A DNA stretch of 64,000 bases from Mycobacterium noviomagense. Its GTDB lineage: Bacteria > Actinomycetota > Actinomycetes > Mycobacteriales > Mycobacteriaceae. Below the pieces are notes generated by a model. It made no database searches. It was not told the origin of the DNA and saw only the letters and a list, made by a program, of their open reading frames with translations. Shown in pieces: positions 17,501-27,608 of the stretch. The DNA lies in contig NZ_AP022583.1 of NCBI RefSeq assembly GCF_010731635.1, positions 3,162,001-3,226,000 on the forward strand, given 5' to 3'. Numbering within the stretch: the first letter of the stretch is position 1; each line of letters starts with the position of its first letter. The position numbers and the translations under genes are program-made.

Positions 17501-19264
17501 TCAGCTTTTCGGTCGGGAGCCGGCCGCTACTTTGCCGGGGTACTCGTCGTAGTAGGGGACATAGCCTTCGTCGCGACCTTCCAGCACGTACAGCGGATCG
17601 GTGAGGTCGGGGCCGTAGCCCTGTTCGCGCAGATCGGCCTTTTTCTTCTTGAACGTCGGTGTGTGCTCCAGCGAGTCAACGACTCGCACGAATAGCGGCA
17701 TCGCGTAGCTGGGCAGTTGCTCGTACACCGTCTTAGCCAGCGACGCACCGTCGAACGACTGACCCTCCTTCGGCACCACCGCCGCCATCCCGGCGCGCCC
17801 GTCGGTGCCGGGCACCTGTACCCCGAAAACCGTCACTGCTTCGACGGTCGGGTCGCTCGACACTGCCGCTTCGACATCCGTCGTCGCGACGTTCTCTCCC
17901 TTCCAGCGAAACGTGTCGCCGAGCCGGTCGACGAACACGGCGTGGCGCCAACCTTGTGGACGCATCAGATCTCCCGTGTTGATCCACACGTCACCTACAC
18001 GAAAGGCATTGCGCACCAGCTTCTTTTCAGTCGCCTCGGCGTCGGTGTAGCCCTCGAACGGCTGCTTCTTGGTGACCTTGCTCAGCAACAGCCCCGGCGT
18101 GCCGCCGCGGACCTTGCGCACCCGGCCCCTCTCATCGCGAACCGGGTCGCCGGTCTCCGGGTCGTACTCGACGAAAGCTACCGCTGTCGGGCAGACGCCG
18201 GCGGTCTTGGGGATGTTGAAGAGGTTCACAAAACCGGTGTTGCTCTCGCTTGCCCCGTAGAACTCGAAGACTCGAGGGATGTGGAAGCGGGTGACGAACT
18301 CCTCCCAGATGTCGGGCTGTAACCCGTTGCCGCCGATGACGCGGACCCGATGTCGGTGGTCGCTGTCCTTTTCGGGCTGGTTGAGCAGGTAGCGGCAGAT
18401 TTCGCCGATGTAGAGGAACGCGGTGGCGTCGTAGCGGCGTACTTCGTCCCAAAACCGGGAAGCGGAAAACGAGCGGCCCAGCGCGAGTGTGGCGCCGGCG
18501 CTGAGCACCCCCGAGACCCCGACGGTCAGCGCACTGTTGTGGTACAGCGGCAGGCAGCAGTACAACGTGTCGCTGTTTTTCAGCCGCATGCCAAGGGCGC
18601 CGGACCCGCCGAGCGCCCGAAGCCACCGGTAGTGCGTCATCACACTGGCCTTGGGTGCGCCGGTGGTGCCGGAGGTGAAGATGTAGAAAGCCGGCTCTTC
18701 CGCACGCACCGTCGACGTCACTGCCGGATTCTCGGATGGCGCGTCGGCGGCGAGCCGTTCGAGTTCGCCGGCGCTGATGGTTTGGCCGACTTTCGCGCCG
18801 GATTCGGCGACGGCCTCGAGTAGCGTGTCGTCGCCGATCAGTGCCTTGGCCTTCAGCAGCTCGACGCTGTGGGCCAGCACGCTACCGCGGTGGTGGTAGT
18901 TCAGCATCCCGGCGATCGCGCCCAATTTCACCACCGCGAGTATCAACAGCACTGTGAGAGGGGAGTTTTCCAGGATGATGGCGACGACGTCGCCGCGCTG
19001 TACTCCCCGCGCGGCGAGCACGGCGGCGTACCGGTTGGCGGTTTCGTTGGCCTGACCGTAGGTCACGACTTCGTCTTCGAATCGAATGAAGACGTCACCG
19101 CTGTGCCGTGCCGCACGGTGCTGGAAGACCTTGCCGATCGAGGTCTTAGCCGACGGTCGAGTCAAGAAGGCAGTCAAGACGCCGCGCAGGATTACCGGCG
19201 CGTCCACCAACAGAGCCGGAATCCGGACCGCTATATCGGTCAGCCTGACCGTGTCGTTAGCCAT
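17501..19264 (-). CDS. fadD6: long-chain fatty-acyl-CoA synthetase FadD6
   Basis: The 587-residue ANL-family enzyme activates long-chain fatty acids via acyl-AMP; members of this branch also act in transport. Motifs are YIFTSGTTGAPKASVMTH (ATP loop), YGASESNTGF, the adenylate-binding TGDLMRPQGW and DRLGDTFRWKGENVAT. The protein closely follows M. tuberculosis FadD6 (Rv1206) along its whole length, including VAIILENSPLTVLL and GMLNYHHRGSVLAHS. The 3' end converges on the WS/DGAT gene. Confidence 0.92.
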   Translation of the reverse strand: MANDTVRLTDIAVRIPALLVDAPVILRGVLTAFLTRPSAKTSIGKVFQHRAARHSGDVFIRFEDEVVTYGQANETANRYAAVLAARGVQRGDVVAIILENSPLTVLLILAVVKLGAIAGMLNYHHRGSVLAHSVELLKAKALIGDDTLLEAVAESGAKVGQTISAGELERLAADAPSENPAVTSTVRAEEPAFYIFTSGTTGAPKASVMTHYRWLRALGGSGALGMRLKNSDTLYCCLPLYHNSALTVGVSGVLSAGATLALGRSFSASRFWDEVRRYDATAFLYIGEICRYLLNQPEKDSDHRHRVRVIGGNGLQPDIWEEFVTRFHIPRVFEFYGASESNTGFVNLFNIPKTAGVCPTAVAFVEYDPETGDPVRDERGRVRKVRGGTPGLLLSKVTKKQPFEGYTDAEATEKKLVRNAFRVGDVWINTGDLMRPQGWRHAVFVDRLGDTFRWKGENVATTDVEAAVSSDPTVEAVTVFGVQVPGTDGRAGMAAVVPKEGQSFDGASLAKTVYEQLPSYAMPLFVRVVDSLEHTPTFKKKKADLREQGYGPDLTDPLYVLEGRDEGYVPYYDEYPGKVAAGSRPKS

Positions 19265-19376
19265 GGGTTGCTTGGGCCTGCCGATGTTGGCGACTCAGCC
19301 TTGCCAGCTGCAGCGCGCGAATGAGGGCCACCTGCAAAAGCTAGCGTGTGTCGAGGCGGCCAGGTACCGCTATCGG

Positions 19377-19943
19377 CTAGCCGATGGCTTGCTGGATCAC
19401 GTCACGCGCGCGGTCGAGCATCGACGCGAACGGTCCGACAGCGAGATTCAACTTCGCCGATTCGACACCGGGGTGCGGCCGCGTTGGCGCGATGGCCTCA
19501 GCGGCTCGCACCGCTGTGCCCATCCGCTTGAGGTCATCGGCGTCGAGCTTCCGCTCCAACTTCGGGAATTCCTCCGTCTCTTCGTGCTCGGCGTGCTCGA
19601 GCACTGCGTCACGCAGCTTGCTGAGCTCGTCGACGAACTCTTGTGAGGTGATGTCAAGGCTTTCGATGCTCGACAGCAGTTCCTTTGCGTCGTGCTCCTC
19701 TTGCAACCGCGCATCGACGATTGCGTCACCCTTGGTCACCTCGCGGCGCACCCGGGGATGCACCACCATTTCTTCGGCTGTTTCGTGCACAGCGAGCAAC
19801 TGACGCAGTGTGATGAACGGCTTCTCACGCGCTTTCGGGTCCGAGGCATGCAGCACTTCGTCGAACATGTCCTCGATGAGGTTGTGCTGCGCTTTGAGGA
19901 ACGCGATGACCTCTTCAGGCGATTGGACAATCATCTCGGCCAT
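19377..19943 (-). CDS. hemerythrin HHE-domain protein
   Basis: A 188-residue four-helix protein that should bind a di-iron centre. Candidate ligands lie in LKAQHNLIEDMFDE, LLAVHETAEEMVVHPRV, LQEEHDAKELL and LEHAEHEETEEFP. Such proteins sense or scavenge oxygen, NO or peroxide in mycobacteria. The ribosome site GGAGG lies nine bases before the ATG. It follows fadD6 at about 110 bp in the reverse direction and has its own promoter region. Confidence 0.88.
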   Translation of the reverse strand: MAEMIVQSPEEVIAFLKAQHNLIEDMFDEVLHASDPKAREKPFITLRQLLAVHETAEEMVVHPRVRREVTKGDAIVDARLQEEHDAKELLSSIESLDITSQEFVDELSKLRDAVLEHAEHEETEEFPKLERKLDADDLKRMGTAVRAAEAIAPTRPHPGVESAKLNLAVGPFASMLDRARDVIQQAIG

Positions 19944-20241
19944 GCTGGTACACCTCCAGAGTCAGGAATTGACGAACGTGCTATGGGCTGCGCACCGCTC
20001 GCTGCCACCGCATACCCAGCCTTGGAAAGCGCCCAAACACCTTCCCGCGAGCGGCGGCGGATAGACAGCCCTGCAGGGATCCAACGGTCGCCGCTGATGT
20101 TTGCGAGAAGTTGCCGCAGGGTACAAGCGACGTGCGTTCGACCTTGAACTCGGGCCTTCTTTGTCGTCCGTGCCGGAAGGCCAGCCACCTGTCCGATCGA
20201 TATTCCGGCACTCCTACTTACCTGTTACCTGGAGGATGTTC

Positions 20242-20529
20242 ATGCGTAAGACCATTGCTGTCGTTTCCGCTACGGGGGCGCTGTTGTTCGGCGGTGCCGG
20301 GGTGGCAAATGCCGCCTTGCAGAGCGCGCCCGTCCCGTCGTCTACCACGACTACAGTCGCGCAACAAGACAACAATCAAAACAATCAGAAGAGTGACCAC
20401 AGCGGGCTGTGGGGACTGGTCGGCCTGCTCGGATTGGGTGGGCTCGCCGGACTGATGCGGCGCAAAGAGACGGCTACCGCAGCAGGAGTTGCGGGTCCCG
20501 GCTCCCGCGGCCAAACGCCGCGTGCCTAA
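20242..20529 (+). CDS. small exported protein with C-terminal WG...RR anchor
   Basis: The 95-residue protein begins with a signal peptide (MRKTIAVVSATGALLFGGAG, cleavage near ANA), then a Ser/Thr/Gln/Asn linker, and ends with GLWGLVGLLGLGGLAGLMRR followed by a basic tail. The tail resembles short C-terminal sorting or anchoring segments with a WG start and a double-Arg end. GGAGG at 20231-20235 decides the start: ATG at 20236 would touch it, whereas ATG at 20242 has a six-base spacer. A strong hairpin follows the stop codon. Confidence 0.7.
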   Translation: MRKTIAVVSATGALLFGGAGVANAALQSAPVPSSTTTTVAQQDNNQNNQKSDHSGLWGLVGLLGLGGLAGLMRRKETATAAGVAGPGSRGQTPRA

Positions 20530-20540
20530 CTGAATCCTGT

Positions 20541-20578
20541 AGGCCCCACTAGTGCTTTCTCAAGCGCTGGTGGGGCCT
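20541..20578 (+). terminator. stem-loop terminator
   Basis: AGGCCCCAC at 20541 pairs with GTGGGGCCT at 20570-20578, and an inner stem AGTGC/GCGCT extends it around a short loop. It lies twelve bases after the stop of the small exported protein. Confidence 0.75.
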
Positions 20579-20634
20579 TCGAGCGGGTCCAATTCATGCC
20601 CACCCGTCGCTGCGCCCGGCGTTACGCTGGCCGC

Positions 20635-20991
20635 ATGAGCGCCAAGAGCCGTGTTCGGGTGGCGCGGGTCTATGACGAGCCGGGCGCTGACGACGGGCAA
20701 CGCGTCTTGGTCGACCGGGTGTGGCCACGAGGGTTTCGCAAGGACGATCCGCGGGTGGGTACCTGGCTCAAAGATGTCGCACCGTCGAATGAACTGCGCC
20801 GCTGGTACGGCCACAAGCCCGAACGCTTCGACGAGTTCGCTTCGCGCTACGAGAAAGAGCTGCAGGGCAGCGACGCGCTGGCGGAACTGCGCAAGCTGGC
20901 CAAGCGCGGAACCGTGACGCTGGTGACCGCCACCCGCAATCCGGAGGAGAGTCAGGCGGCGGTGCTGGCCAAGCTGCTGCGACGCCGTTGA
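20635..20991 (+). CDS. DUF488 family protein
   Basis: The 118-residue protein has the DUF488 pattern VARVYDEPGADDGQRVLVDR, VWPRGFRKDDPRVGTWLKDV and SNELRRWYGHKPERFDEF. Function is not established; members are small soluble proteins. It corresponds to H37Rv Rv3073c in length and position near the crcB/DUF190/pgmA genes. The ATG at 20635 is used, since the frame upstream contains no conserved residues. Confidence 0.88.
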   Translation: MSAKSRVRVARVYDEPGADDGQRVLVDRVWPRGFRKDDPRVGTWLKDVAPSNELRRWYGHKPERFDEFASRYEKELQGSDALAELRKLAKRGTVTLVTATRNPEESQAAVLAKLLRRR

Positions 20992-21024
20992 CCAGCACCG
21001 GCTTCGGTAGGCTCGCTGCTTGAT

Positions 21025-21666
21025 ATGGCCGAGACCGATCCAATCTTGCCGCGGGAACTGACCGACGACCTGCCCGACGAGGTCCGCAACCTTCCACCAC
21101 CGCCGAGCACGCTCGAGCTGCCCGAACCATTCGCTATGCGCCTCGCTGATCCTGACGCCGACGCCCAGATGATCGCCGAGTGGATGAATCAACCGCTGCT
21201 GGCCGATGCATGGGAATCTGCCTGGCCTACGTCGCGTTGGTATCGCTACCTGCGTGCTCAACTCGATGGCAGCTATTCTCGGCCGTTCATCGGCAGCCTC
21301 GACGGAATAGACGGAGCTTATTTCGAAATCTATTGGGCTGCAAAAGATTCCATCGCTACGCGCTACGAAGCCGACCCCTACGATGTGGGCATACACGCCG
21401 CGGTGCCGGACGAGAGGGTCTTGAAAAAGGGAATCGTGCAATCCCTGCTGCCACACCTCGCGTTGAGCGTGCTGAAGTACGAACCACGCTGCCGCCGAAT
21501 CATGTTCGACCCCGACCACCGCAACCAGATGGGGCGCCGGTTCTGTGAGCGCGCCGGCTGCGTATTCCTTGGCGAACACGACATGCGAAATCGACGGATG
21601 GCGCTGTACGCGCTGGTGCGTTCGCCCGACGACGTACCGCGGCTGCGGGCGCAGCCGAATCAGTAG
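21025..21666 (+). CDS. mbtK: lysine N-acyltransferase MbtK (mycobactin biosynthesis)
   Basis: MbtK transfers a long acyl chain from carrier protein to the N6 of lysine or hydroxylysine in mycobactin, the iron siderophore. At 213 residues it follows M. tuberculosis Rv1347c over its length: [60 protein letters not shown] and [19 protein letters not shown]. It is a GNAT fold. No other mycobactin genes lie within the window, so it stands alone. Its end overlaps the convergent DUF190 gene by seven bases. Confidence 0.92.
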   Translation: MAETDPILPRELTDDLPDEVRNLPPPPSTLELPEPFAMRLADPDADAQMIAEWMNQPLLADAWESAWPTSRWYRYLRAQLDGSYSRPFIGSLDGIDGAYFEIYWAAKDSIATRYEADPYDVGIHAAVPDERVLKKGIVQSLLPHLALSVLKYEPRCRRIMFDPDHRNQMGRRFCERAGCVFLGEHDMRNRRMALYALVRSPDDVPRLRAQPNQ

Positions 21667-22745
21667 TCGTAGCTCGCAAGGTGGACACCGTCGGGGCGGC
21701 GTGATCCGTCGATCGATACCACCGCCGGAACCATTTCACTCGTGACGAGTCCGTGGTTGGCCGTCAACTCGTCGACGATGTCGAAACTGCGGACGATCCA
21801 CTCCGGCTTGTCGATGATGATCGTGCACACGGGCACCCGCCGGCCTAGCTGGAACAGCTTGTCGCCGTGCGGTTCATGGTCACCGTGAAATCCCCAGACG
21901 CCGCGCAGCACCGTCGCGCCACGGGCCATGCCCGACTCCAGCAGTTGGCGGACCAGTGCGCGGTGGATCGGCAAACCGCCGTGCCCGGTGGCTTCGCTGG
22001 TGTGCACCATCAGCTTCTGCCAGACGGGCCGTCCGCGCGGGTCGATCGTGGGCAGCCGATGCGGTCGCGCCAACAACGCTCCGTCGCGCTTGCACACCCG
22101 AACCCGTTCGACGGTCAGTAACGGCTTGGGCATGGTGGCGCACAGTTCGGCGACCGCGGCCGAAGCCTGAGCCGCGGTCCCGATCGAAATGATCATCAGC
22201 GGCACATTGACATTGCGGCTGAAGAACCGGGCTCGGTAGCGGTCGCCGTGCGCGGTGCCGTCGACCCCGAGAAACACTGAGGCTCCGGAGAATCCACGCC
22301 GATACAGCAGATCGCACACCGCGCGGTAGGCGGGCATCCCGGCGACTCGTTCCTGGCGACTCACATAAACGGTGAGCTTGACGGCGTCGGGTTCGTCGAA
22401 GTCATTGGCCACGTCTACGTCGCCGGTGGCGAACCGGGCACGCTCCAGGGTCACCAGTCCGCGCGCGGTCATCGCGATCACCTCGTCGACTAATTCGGTG
22501 ATCTTCGACTCCACGTCGACGGCGGCGATCGTCACCGGCGGGTCTTCGGACAAGCTCAGCGATTCGTCTGTGCGCAACACATGCCGTGGCCCGAAACTGC
22601 TGATACCGCGCAACATCACACTGGTTGCCACCTCGCGGGCGCCGAAAAGATCGAGCATCGCGTCGGCGAGAAACCCGCGACGGTCGGACACGGCGCGCTG
22701 ACGCTCACCGAAGTAGGTGGTCAGCTTCAGGCACGGCTCGCTCAT
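21660..22745 (-). CDS. DUF190 domain protein (PII-like fold)
   Basis: The 361-residue protein holds three related modules of about 100 residues, starting [37 protein letters not shown] and [20 protein letters not shown]. The first has an insert [20 protein letters not shown]; the same pattern [19 protein letters not shown] repeats in the third. The DUF190 fold resembles PII signalling proteins. The ATG overlaps the stop of the crcB gene upstream, so it belongs to the crcB operon and may regulate fluoride export; this link is inference. It matches H37Rv Rv3071. Confidence 0.9.
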   Translation of the reverse strand: MSEPCLKLTTYFGERQRAVSDRRGFLADAMLDLFGAREVATSVMLRGISSFGPRHVLRTDESLSLSEDPPVTIAAVDVESKITELVDEVIAMTARGLVTLERARFATGDVDVANDFDEPDAVKLTVYVSRQERVAGMPAYRAVCDLLYRRGFSGASVFLGVDGTAHGDRYRARFFSRNVNVPLMIISIGTAAQASAAVAELCATMPKPLLTVERVRVCKRDGALLARPHRLPTIDPRGRPVWQKLMVHTSEATGHGGLPIHRALVRQLLESGMARGATVLRGVWGFHGDHEPHGDKLFQLGRRVPVCTIIIDKPEWIVRSFDIVDELTANHGLVTSEMVPAVVSIDGSRRPDGVHLASYDY

Positions 22746-23107
22746 GGCTGGTTCCCGATCCACTGTCCGAGCAGCGCCGCAGTCATGCCCAGTGCGACGC
22801 TGACGACAATGTTGGCGAGCGCGACCCAGACCTGGCGTTCTTCGCCCAGGCGCTGGGTTTCCAGCATCCATGTCGAAAACGTGGTGTAGGAGCCGATGAA
22901 CGCGGTGTCGGCCAGCAGGGCCGCCTGCGGGCTCAACACCAAGCCCCCGACAATGCCCAACAACGCTGCGCCACTGATATTCACCGTCAGCGTCCCGAAC
23001 GGAAACGACCGCGCGACCCGGCGCGCAACCGCCCGGTCCACCAGGAAACGCAGCACCGAGCCGACGCCGCCGACGACCAGCACGCCGGCCCAGACCGCGA
23101 CCGTCAT
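22742..23107 (-). CDS. crcB2: fluoride channel CrcB/Fluc, second subunit
   Basis: A four-helix membrane protein of 121 residues that exports fluoride. Conserved parts are [13 protein letters not shown] at the N-terminus, the central [15 protein letters not shown] with the key Asn, and the pore segment [15 protein letters not shown] with the Phe-box. Start and stop both overlap neighbouring genes by ATGA (crcB1 upstream, DUF190 downstream), so the three are translated as one operon. Confidence 0.93.
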   Translation of the reverse strand: MTVAVWAGVLVVGGVGSVLRFLVDRAVARRVARSFPFGTLTVNISGAALLGIVGGLVLSPQAALLADTAFIGSYTTFSTWMLETQRLGEERQVWVALANIVVSVALGMTAALLGQWIGNQP

Positions 23108-23502
23108 CCGCGCACCGACACCCGGCGCACCAGCGCGGTGGCCAGGTACACCGCCAGAAGTCCCAGTCCGATGCTGGCCACGCCGTAGCCGACAGCCAGC
23201 CCGTACTTGCCGTGCTCGATCATCGCCAGGATCTCGACCTGCATGGTCGAAAACGTGGTCAGCCCACCGCACAGTCCGGTGCCCAGCAGCGGGCGGCGAT
23301 AACTCGACAACGGCAACCGTTCCAGCAACCGGGTCGTGAAGTAGGCCACGAGGAATGCGCCGACGATGTTCACAGCGAACGTCGGCCACGGCCACCGCGT
23401 CGGGTCTGCGGGCACCAGGGTGCTCAGCGCAGCGCGGGTCAGTGCGCCCAGCGCCCCGCCCGCAAAGATCGCCGCCAGCTCGCGGTAATCCTGGCCTGCC
23501 AC
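23104..23502 (-). CDS. crcB1: fluoride channel CrcB/Fluc, first subunit
   Basis: The 132-residue protein has four membrane helices with [27 protein letters not shown] and [17 protein letters not shown]. It starts at GTG (23502), supported by AAGGAA eight bases before. Many Gram-positive bacteria carry two dissimilar Fluc genes whose products pair. The gene is first in the operon and divergent from pgmA with about 75 bp between, too short for a fluoride riboswitch plus promoter; none is seen. Confidence 0.93.
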   Translation of the reverse strand: MAGQDYRELAAIFAGGALGALTRAALSTLVPADPTRWPWPTFAVNIVGAFLVAYFTTRLLERLPLSSYRRPLLGTGLCGGLTTFSTMQVEILAMIEHGKYGLAVGYGVASIGLGLLAVYLATALVRRVSVRG

Positions 23503-23577
23503 TGAATGATTCCTTTCACTGGCCGAGCGTGCTGACGCCCCGGACCCTATCGCGCTACGGTGGGCAGAATTGACACC

Positions 23578-25212
23578 ATGGTGGCTCATCCGCGCGCCGG
23601 CCAGCCGGCCCAGCCCGAAGACCTCGTCGATCTGCCGCATCTGGTGACGGCGTACTACACAAAAGAACCGGACCCAAACGACGTCGCGCAGCAGGTGGTG
23701 TTCGGGACGTCGGGGCACCGGGGGTCTGCGCTGGACGGCGCGTTCAACGAAGCCCACATTCTGGCCATCACCCAGGCCATCGTCGAGTACCGCGCCGCGC
23801 AGGGCACGACCGGGCCGTTGTTCATCGGCCGCGACACGCACGCTCTTTCCGAGCCGGCGTGGGTGTCGGCGCTGGAGGTGCTGGCCGCCAACGACGTGGT
23901 CGCGATGATCGACTCTGCCGACCGCTACACGCCGACTCCGGCGATCAGCCACGCCATCCTCAACTACAACCGCGACCGCGCCGACGGCCTGGGCGACGGG
24001 ATCGTCGTGACACCGTCGCACAATCCGCCGGCCGACGGTGGCTTCAAGTACAACCCGCCCAACGGTGGCCCGGCCGAGAGCGAGGCGACCAACGCAATCG
24101 CCAAGCGCGCCAACGAGATTCTGCGCGACGGGTTGTCGGGGGTGAAGCGGGTGCCGTTGGCCCGTGCACTGCGCAGCGCGTGGCGCCACGACTATCTGGA
24201 CGCCTATGTTGACGACTTGCAAAACGTGGTCGACATCCGCGCGATCCGCGACGCCGGAGTGCGGATCGGCGCCGACCCGCTGGGCGGGGCCAGCGTGGAC
24301 TACTGGGAGGTGATCGCCGACCGGCACGGGCTTGACCTGACGGTGGTCAATCCGCTGGTGGATGCGACGTTTCGGTTCATGACGCTGGACAGTGACGGCA
24401 AGATCCGGATGGATTGCAGTTCGCCCGACGCGATGGCCTCGCTGATCGCCAACCGCGATTCGTACCAGGTCGCCACCGGCAACGACGCCGACGCCGACCG
24501 GCACGGCATCGTCACGCCCGACGCCGGGCTGGTGAACCCCAATCATTATCTGGCGGTGGCCATCGACTACCTCTACACCCATCGGCCGTCCTGGCCGGCC
24601 AGCCTCGCGGTCGGCAAGACCGCGGTCAGCTCGTCGATCATCGACCGGGTCGTTGCCGGGATGGGCCGGGAGCTGCTCGAAGTGCCGGTCGGGTTCAAGT
24701 GGTTCGTCGAACCCCTGCTGACAAGCGCGATCGGTTTCGGCGGCGAGGAGTCGGCGGGGGCGTCGTTTTTGCGCCGTGACGGCTCGGTGTGGACGACTGA
24801 CAAGGACGGCATCATCTTGGCGCTGCTGGCAGCCGAGATGGTGGCGGTCACCGGCGCGACGTCGTCGCAGCGGTACCAAGAGTTGGCGCGCAAATACGGC
24901 GAGCCGACCTATGCGCGCATCAACGCGCCGGCCGACCGGGAGCAGAAGGCTCGGCTGGCCAAGCTCTCGGCCGATCAGGTGACCGCGACCGAGTTGGCCG
25001 GGGAGCCAATCACCGCGAAGCTGACCGCCGCGCCCGGCAATGGCGCGCCATTGGGTGGGCTGAAGGTGACGACGGCCAACGCCTGGTTTGCCGCCAGGCC
25101 CTCGGGCACCGAGGACATCTACAAGATCTACGCCGAGTCCTTCCGCGGGCCGGACCATCTGGCCGAGGTGCAGCAGGCGGCGCAGCAGGTGGTCGACAAA
25201 GTCATCGGCTGA
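23578..25212 (+). CDS. pgmA: phosphoglucomutase
   Basis: PgmA interconverts glucose 1- and 6-phosphate, feeding glycogen, trehalose and cell-wall sugars. The 544-residue protein follows M. tuberculosis Rv3068c: [20 protein letters not shown] at the N-terminus, the phosphoserine loop [13 protein letters not shown], the metal loop [13 protein letters not shown], the sugar-binding [15 protein letters not shown] and the C-terminal phosphate-binding [15 protein letters not shown]. The ATG at 23578 matches the known N-terminus [15 protein letters not shown]. It reads toward the tRNA-Ala gene. Confidence 0.95.
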   Translation: MVAHPRAGQPAQPEDLVDLPHLVTAYYTKEPDPNDVAQQVVFGTSGHRGSALDGAFNEAHILAITQAIVEYRAAQGTTGPLFIGRDTHALSEPAWVSALEVLAANDVVAMIDSADRYTPTPAISHAILNYNRDRADGLGDGIVVTPSHNPPADGGFKYNPPNGGPAESEATNAIAKRANEILRDGLSGVKRVPLARALRSAWRHDYLDAYVDDLQNVVDIRAIRDAGVRIGADPLGGASVDYWEVIADRHGLDLTVVNPLVDATFRFMTLDSDGKIRMDCSSPDAMASLIANRDSYQVATGNDADADRHGIVTPDAGLVNPNHYLAVAIDYLYTHRPSWPASLAVGKTAVSSSIIDRVVAGMGRELLEVPVGFKWFVEPLLTSAIGFGGEESAGASFLRRDGSVWTTDKDGIILALLAAEMVAVTGATSSQRYQELARKYGEPTYARINAPADREQKARLAKLSADQVTATELAGEPITAKLTAAPGNGAPLGGLKVTTANAWFAARPSGTEDIYKIYAESFRGPDHLAEVQQAAQQVVDKVIG

Positions 25213-25278
25213 AGTGCCGTGACCAGCGACTTTGAACGCTTGTGGGCTGTGGTGTAGCTTCGATGGGCACGACTGCAC

Positions 25279-25351
25279 GGGGCTATGGCGCAGCTGGTAG
25301 CGCACCACACTGGCAGTGTGGGGGTCACGGGTTCGAGTCCCGTTAGCTCCA
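25279..25351 (+). tRNA. tRNA-Ala, anticodon GGC
   Basis: A complete cloverleaf: acceptor GGGGCTA pairs with TAGCTCC (25344-25350), the D-arm includes GCGCAGCTGGTAGCGC, the anticodon stem CCACA/TGTGG encloses loop CTGGCAG with anticodon GGC at 25312-25314, and the T-arm is ACGGGTTCGAGTCCCGT. The discriminator is A; CCA is not encoded. It lies 66 bp after pgmA. A diverged direct copy of its 3' half, starting exactly at the first anticodon-loop base, lies at 28460-28500. Confidence 0.97.
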
Positions 25352-25402
25352 CCCGAAACCTTGCAGGTTAAAGCGATAAATCGATGTCACGCATCCGTCG
25401 CC

Positions 25403-25567
25403 TCAGCGGCGTCCTTTTTCGCGAGCCGCACTTTTCAGAAAGTCACCGACGGGCTGTTGCTTCCGAAACAGACGGTGCTGACCTGGTTTTAGGGTGAGGA
25501 TCGTCCACTCGCCGTCCTCGCTGAAGTAGGTCGTGCCTGCAACTCCCAGCATCTTGCGCCGTTTCAT
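25403..25567 (-). CDS. small basic protein, 54 residues, in the tRNA-flanked island
   Basis: An ATG-started frame encodes MKRRKMLGVAGTTYFSEDGE then WTILTLKPGQHRLFRKQQPV and a basic end (SAAREKGRR). It is strongly basic with an alternating pattern that suggests a small beta-rich fold. No family is recognised. It is the first ORF after the tRNA-Ala gene, where integrated elements often carry regulatory or excision genes, but it does not resemble known excisionases. The 300 bp between it and the kinase hold no other clear gene. Confidence 0.45.
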   Translation of the reverse strand: MKRRKMLGVAGTTYFSEDGEWTILTLKPGQHRLFRKQQPVGDFLKSAAREKGRR

Positions 25568-25866
25568 GACCGGATCACTTCCGCTTCTGGATGCCGCCCG
25601 TCGTCCCGGTCCTACCAGCCTCAGAGGTAGCAAGCTACTCCTTAAACTACCGGTTCGTGGCTGTCCTTTTTGGTGTAGCCGTTTGGTGGTGCTGTGCACG
25701 CGCCCGCTCGATTTTGCGACGAACGAGCTTCCCGCAGGCGGTAGATGAGCGGCAGCCTCAACAACCACCGAGCAAACCGGCGGATAACCGGTGCCTTTGT
25801 TTTTCCGCGTTGGTCCCGGGCGCGGCTTATGGTGTTGCTCAAACGCATTCCAGGGGGACAGCTCAC

Positions 25867-27608
25867 GTGGAGGGCAGGCCGTTCGGACGTTACCGCCTCG
25901 TAGAGTTGCTGGGTCGGGGCGGTATGGGTGAGGTGTGGCGCGCCTACGACGGCGTCATTGACCGGATCGTCGCGATCAAGATGCTGCTCCCGCATTTCGC
26001 CCAGGACACGACGTTCGAGCACCGTTTCCGCCGCGAAGCCCACACGGCAGCACGTCTGGACCACCCGCACATAGTGCCCATTTATGACGTCGGTGAAATT
26101 GAGGGTCGCCTCTATGTGGCCATGAAGCTGGTCAACGGCGAGGACCTCCAGACACTGCTCAGTGACGGCCCAATAGACCCTGACCGCGCAGTCGGGATCA
26201 CCGAACAGATCGCCTCGGCACTACAAGCCGCTCACAAGGTTGGGCTGGTGCACCGCGACCTCAAGCCGTCCAACATCCTGGTCGCCGAAGATGACTTTGC
26301 CTATCTCATCGATTTCGGCATCGCTCGCGCCGCGGGGGAACTGGAATAACTCCCACCGGGGTGACAATCGGCACTTGGGCTTACATGGCTCCCGAACGAT
26401 TCGGTGCCGGAGAAATAAAACCGAGCTCCGACATTTACGGCCTGGCGTGCGTGCTTTATCAGTCCCTCACCGGTCAACCGCCCTTCCCCGGCGCCACCCC
26501 GGAGCAGGTTGCAATGGCGCACATGACTACCCCACCCCCGAAACCGTCGGCACAGCGTCGCGGCATACCCACAGCAATGGACGACGTGATCGCCGCTGGT
26601 ATGGCCAAAGAACCCGACCGACGCTTCGCCACCGCAAAGGGCCTTGCCGAAGCGGCACGCGCCGCGCTGAGAACCAACCCAGGCGCCGCTTCGGGCGAGC
26701 CAGGCCGCACCGCTGATATCGGCGCGTCGGCGCCTCTCCCGACGGTGCCAGCTGGTCGCCGCTCTCAACCCCGGGCCACTCAACAATTCTCTCAATATTG
26801 GCCTGATCCAGAGGGAACCGGTTACACCCCATATAGAGAGGACGTCGAAGAACTTGAAACGCCCCACCCGAGAAGGGGTTTCGGGGCGGGTCGGATCGTG
26901 CTGACTGCCGCGGCCGCAGCCATGTTCACCGGGGCATTCCTGGGAGCGCTATGGCTCAGTTTCGGCGAAAACTCCGGCGGTAGTCCGAGTGGCAGCCCTG
27001 ATGCCAGTACCAGCCCTGATGCCGGATCAAGCCGGTTGGCCACGCTTCCGACCTCGCCTCACGCGATTAACACCTTGCCCGATACCGACAATCTGGGTTT
27101 CATCGGCTATCCAGGTGCGCGTTGCGATCCTGGAAATGAGCCCGCCGTCATGGCCCGGACGACCCTGTCAGTGCTTGTGGTGTGTCAAATTGGTCCTGGA
27201 AACTTCTACTATCGCGCTGTGCGCGTTAGCGATGGCGCGAGCATCGAACTGGCCAATGCGGTACGTTCATCGGCTGGGTTCGACGTCACGAACCCCGCCG
27301 ACGGCTCGCTCCGAGGGTTCGCGGACGAACTTGGTCGGCGTTTATTCGGTGAATATGCGCGGGAATCGGTGCGATTCAACGGGAATCAACGACAGTCAAA
27401 GATAGTCGAATTGGTTGGCGCACAGCAGATAACGGGCACTATCGCGAATCGTCAACAACAGCCAACAGCGAATCCGTTGGTCACGTGTTCGACGTCTACG
27501 CCGGGTGGCGGATCGCGCTCGACTGCGCGGCGAATCCAAGACGAGACCGAGCGGTCCTCTGCCGCGGCCGCAGCGCGTACCTGCTCCAGGAGCTCGGGTG
27601 GGAAGTGA
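25867..27608 (+). pseudogene. receptor-type Ser/Thr protein kinase, frameshifted in the activation loop
   Basis: The first part, from GTG at 25867, reads MEGRPFGRYRLVELLGRGGM, with HRDLKPSNIL and DFGIARAAGE, then stops at TAA (26349). The second part continues in another frame: TIGTWAYMAPERFG, GLACVLYQSLTGQPPFPGA, then a membrane helix (VLTAAAAAMFTGAFLGALWL) and a sensor-like outer domain with LVVCQIGPGNFYYRAVRVSD. Reading GAAACTGG instead of GAACTGG near 26339 would join them as AGETGITPTGVTIGTWAY, so exactly one A is missing. Either a pseudogene or a sequence error in a G5A2 run. The last 150 bases overlap an antisense gene and are probably not native. Confidence 0.8.

Noticed and set aside
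23503..23577. Fluoride riboswitch before crcB1
   Set aside because: The region is only about 75 bp, is shared with pgmA, and shows no fluoride-riboswitch core.
23503..25308. Very long minus-strand open frame over pgmA
   Set aside because: It is antisense to pgmA and arises from GC-rich codon bias. Only its last 132 codons, from GTG at 23502, are a real gene (crcB1).
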